Assembly (NCBI GenBank): GCA_945982465.1
Contig: CAMFSB010000102.1
Coordinates: 1 to 6,245 of the forward strand
Source of the DNA: an uncultured Faecalibacterium sp.
GTDB lineage: Bacteria; Bacillota; Clostridia; Oscillospirales; Ruminococcaceae
Reading direction: 5' to 3'
Length of the DNA: 6,245 nt
In this document: one piece after another, positions 5,317 to 6,245 of the stretch
How the letters are laid out: every line of letters begins with the position of its first letter
How positions within the stretch are numbered: the stretch's first letter is position 1
Position numbers and translations under genes: made by a program
Notes under the pieces: model-generated
Databases searched by the model: none
Told to the model about the DNA's origin: nothing
What the model saw: the letters and a program-made list of their open reading frames with translations, nothing else

Positions 5317-6245
5317 CAGCACAGCTGCGCGCCGGGCTGGATGCTTTCGGCCAGCTGCAGCACGGTCACGTTGCCCTCGGCGTCCTCGGCCGAAAGGATC
5401 ATGCCCTCGCTGACGTATTTGCCTTTCAGCATGGGGCGGGGGGCCAGGTTTGCCACGATGCACAGGTTTTTGCCCACCAGATCCTCGGGGGCGTACCATT
5501 TGGCAATGCCGGACAGAATGGTGCGCTCGCGCTCGCCGTCAAACAGCGTGAACTTCAAAAGCTTTTTGCTCTCGGGCACCTTTTCGCAGGCCAGCACTTT
5601 GGCGACCCGCATTTCGCATTTGGCAAAGTCGTCGATGGTGATCTGGGGCAGATGCTCCTGCGCCGGGGTTTCGGACTGGGCAGGGGCGGCAGCCTGCGCT
5701 TCGGCCGCGGCCTTGGCGGCTTCGGCGGCTTCGGCAGCGGCGCGGCGCTTTTCGTCCTCGGCTTTCAGGTAGGCGATCTCCTTGGCCACGTCGATGCGGG
5801 GGAACAGCGCGTCGCCCTTGTGCACGGTGTAGCGCTCCTGCTTGCCGTAGGCGCAGGCAGTATAATCCAGCGCCGCGGAGCCCAGACCCAGCTGCTCCAT
5901 CATCTTGGGGGCCGTGTTGGGCAGATAGGCGTTGAGCAGAATGCCGGCGCAGCGCAGCGCTTCGCACAAGTGATACAACACGCTCTCCAGCCGGGCCTTG
6001 TTGGCCTCGTCCTTGGCCAGGGCCCAGGGGGCGGTCTCGTCAATATACTTGTTGGCGCGCTGGATCACGGCAAAAATGTCGATCAGCGCCTGCGGGATGG
6101 TCAGGCTGTCCATGTCGGCGGCCACCTTGGCGGGCAAAGCGTCGATCAGGCCTTCCAGCTCGCGGTCCAGCCCGGCCATCGCTTCGCAGTGGGCCCCCGT
6201 GCCGCCAAAGTACGTTTCGCACATGGCCACCGTGCGGGACAGCAG
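5316..6245 (-). CDS. metG: Methionyl-tRNA synthetase, C-terminal half, cut by the right edge
   Basis: The visible 309 residues are roughly the second half of a family that is about 640-680 residues long in Gram-positive bacteria with the C-terminal extension. The enzyme charges tRNA-Met (initiator and elongator) with methionine in the cytoplasm. The window begins inside the helical anticodon-binding domain (LLSRTVAMCETYFGG), where the Arg of the family's N-x-x-x-R anticodon motif is seen. The conserved anticodon Trp occurs in DETAPWALAKD at about window residue 74. A charged, alanine/glutamate-rich linker follows (about 157-200). The C-terminal tRNA-binding OB-fold (Trbp111/EMAPII-like) starts at ITIDDFAKCEMRVAKV (about 202) and carries LSGIAKWYAPEDLVGKNLCIVANLAPRPMLKGKYVSEGMIL, a textbook match. 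The catalytic Rossmann domain with HIGH and KMSKS motifs is beyond the edge. The gene ends in TGATG shared with tatD. Confidence 0.97.
   Translation of the reverse strand: MLSRTVAMCETYFGGTGAHCEAMAGLDRELEGLIDALPAKVAADMDSLTIPQALIDIFAVIQRANKYIDETAPWALAKDEANKARLESVLYHLCEALRCAGILLNAYLPNTAPKMMEQLGLGSAALDYTACAYGKQERYTVHKGDALFPRIDVAKEIAYLKAEDEKRRAAAEAAEAAKAAAEAQAAAPAQSETPAQEHLPQITIDDFAKCEMRVAKVLACEKVPESKKLLKFTLFDGERERTILSGIAKWYAPEDLVGKNLCIVANLAPRPMLKGKYVSEGMILSAEDAEGNVTVLQLAESIQPGAQLC

Noticed and set aside
5317..5499. N-terminal extension of TatD inside metG
   Set aside because: The frame is open only because of GC-rich shadow coding; the translation is Arg/Gly/Pro-rich and the TatD family begins at the DTHAHY block.
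4762..5772. Long plus-strand open frame (336 codons) opposite tatD and metG
   Set aside because: It is antisense to two well-recognised genes, has no family resemblance, and is a product of high GC with few stop codons.

Overview
The window looks like a chromosomal piece of a fairly GC-rich gut Clostridia, probably Oscillospirales of the Faecalibacterium/Subdoligranulum/Gemmiger kind. This rests on protein style (a LysR regulator opening NISYEYYRVFYYAAKYKSF, a YoeA-like MATE pump, metG directly followed by tatD), AGGAGG-type ribosome sites and low-GC-Gram-positive-type promoters in high-GC coding DNA. The genus is inference.

Layout, left to right. (1) 1-474, minus: the N-terminal 158 residues of a PLP-dependent threonine aldolase-like lyase that runs off the left edge. 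(2) 475-679: a divergent intergenic region with one extended -10 promoter facing each way. (3) 680-1519, plus: an unrecognised 279-residue protein with one N-terminal membrane anchor. A bidirectional hairpin terminator (1547-1587) separates it from (4) 1597-2919, minus: a full-length MATE family exporter. (5) 2920-3086: a compact divergent control region. The two promoters overlap on one palindromic -10 (ATTATAAT, 3009-3016), and a LysR-type dyad (GATAT-N7-ATATC, 3026-3042) covers the -35 of the exporter promoter. (6) 3087-3995, plus: the LysR-family regulator, with a GTG start. (7) 3996-4182: a second bidirectional terminator hairpin (4041-4078) enclosed by a 16-bp imperfect inverted repeat. 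(8) 4183-6245, minus: a probable metG-tatD-small-ORF transcription unit. It holds the C-terminal half of methionyl-tRNA synthetase, a complete TatD-family metal-dependent DNase overlapping it by one base (TGATG), and an unrecognised 76-residue protein.

How the genes work together. The exporter and the LysR regulator form a self-contained module: divergent, sharing a control region, with a terminator at each outer end, and visibly lower in GC than the neighbouring genes. The natural reading is that the regulator senses an unknown ligand and controls the pump and itself. metG and tatD are ordinary housekeeping genes. No tRNA, rRNA, CRISPR array, insertion sequence or phage gene is visible. No gene-free stretch exceeds about 205 bases. 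I see no clear evidence of a wholly new system. The most informative items are the overlapping LysR/MATE promoter architecture, the nested inverted repeat downstream of the regulator, and the two unrecognised proteins.
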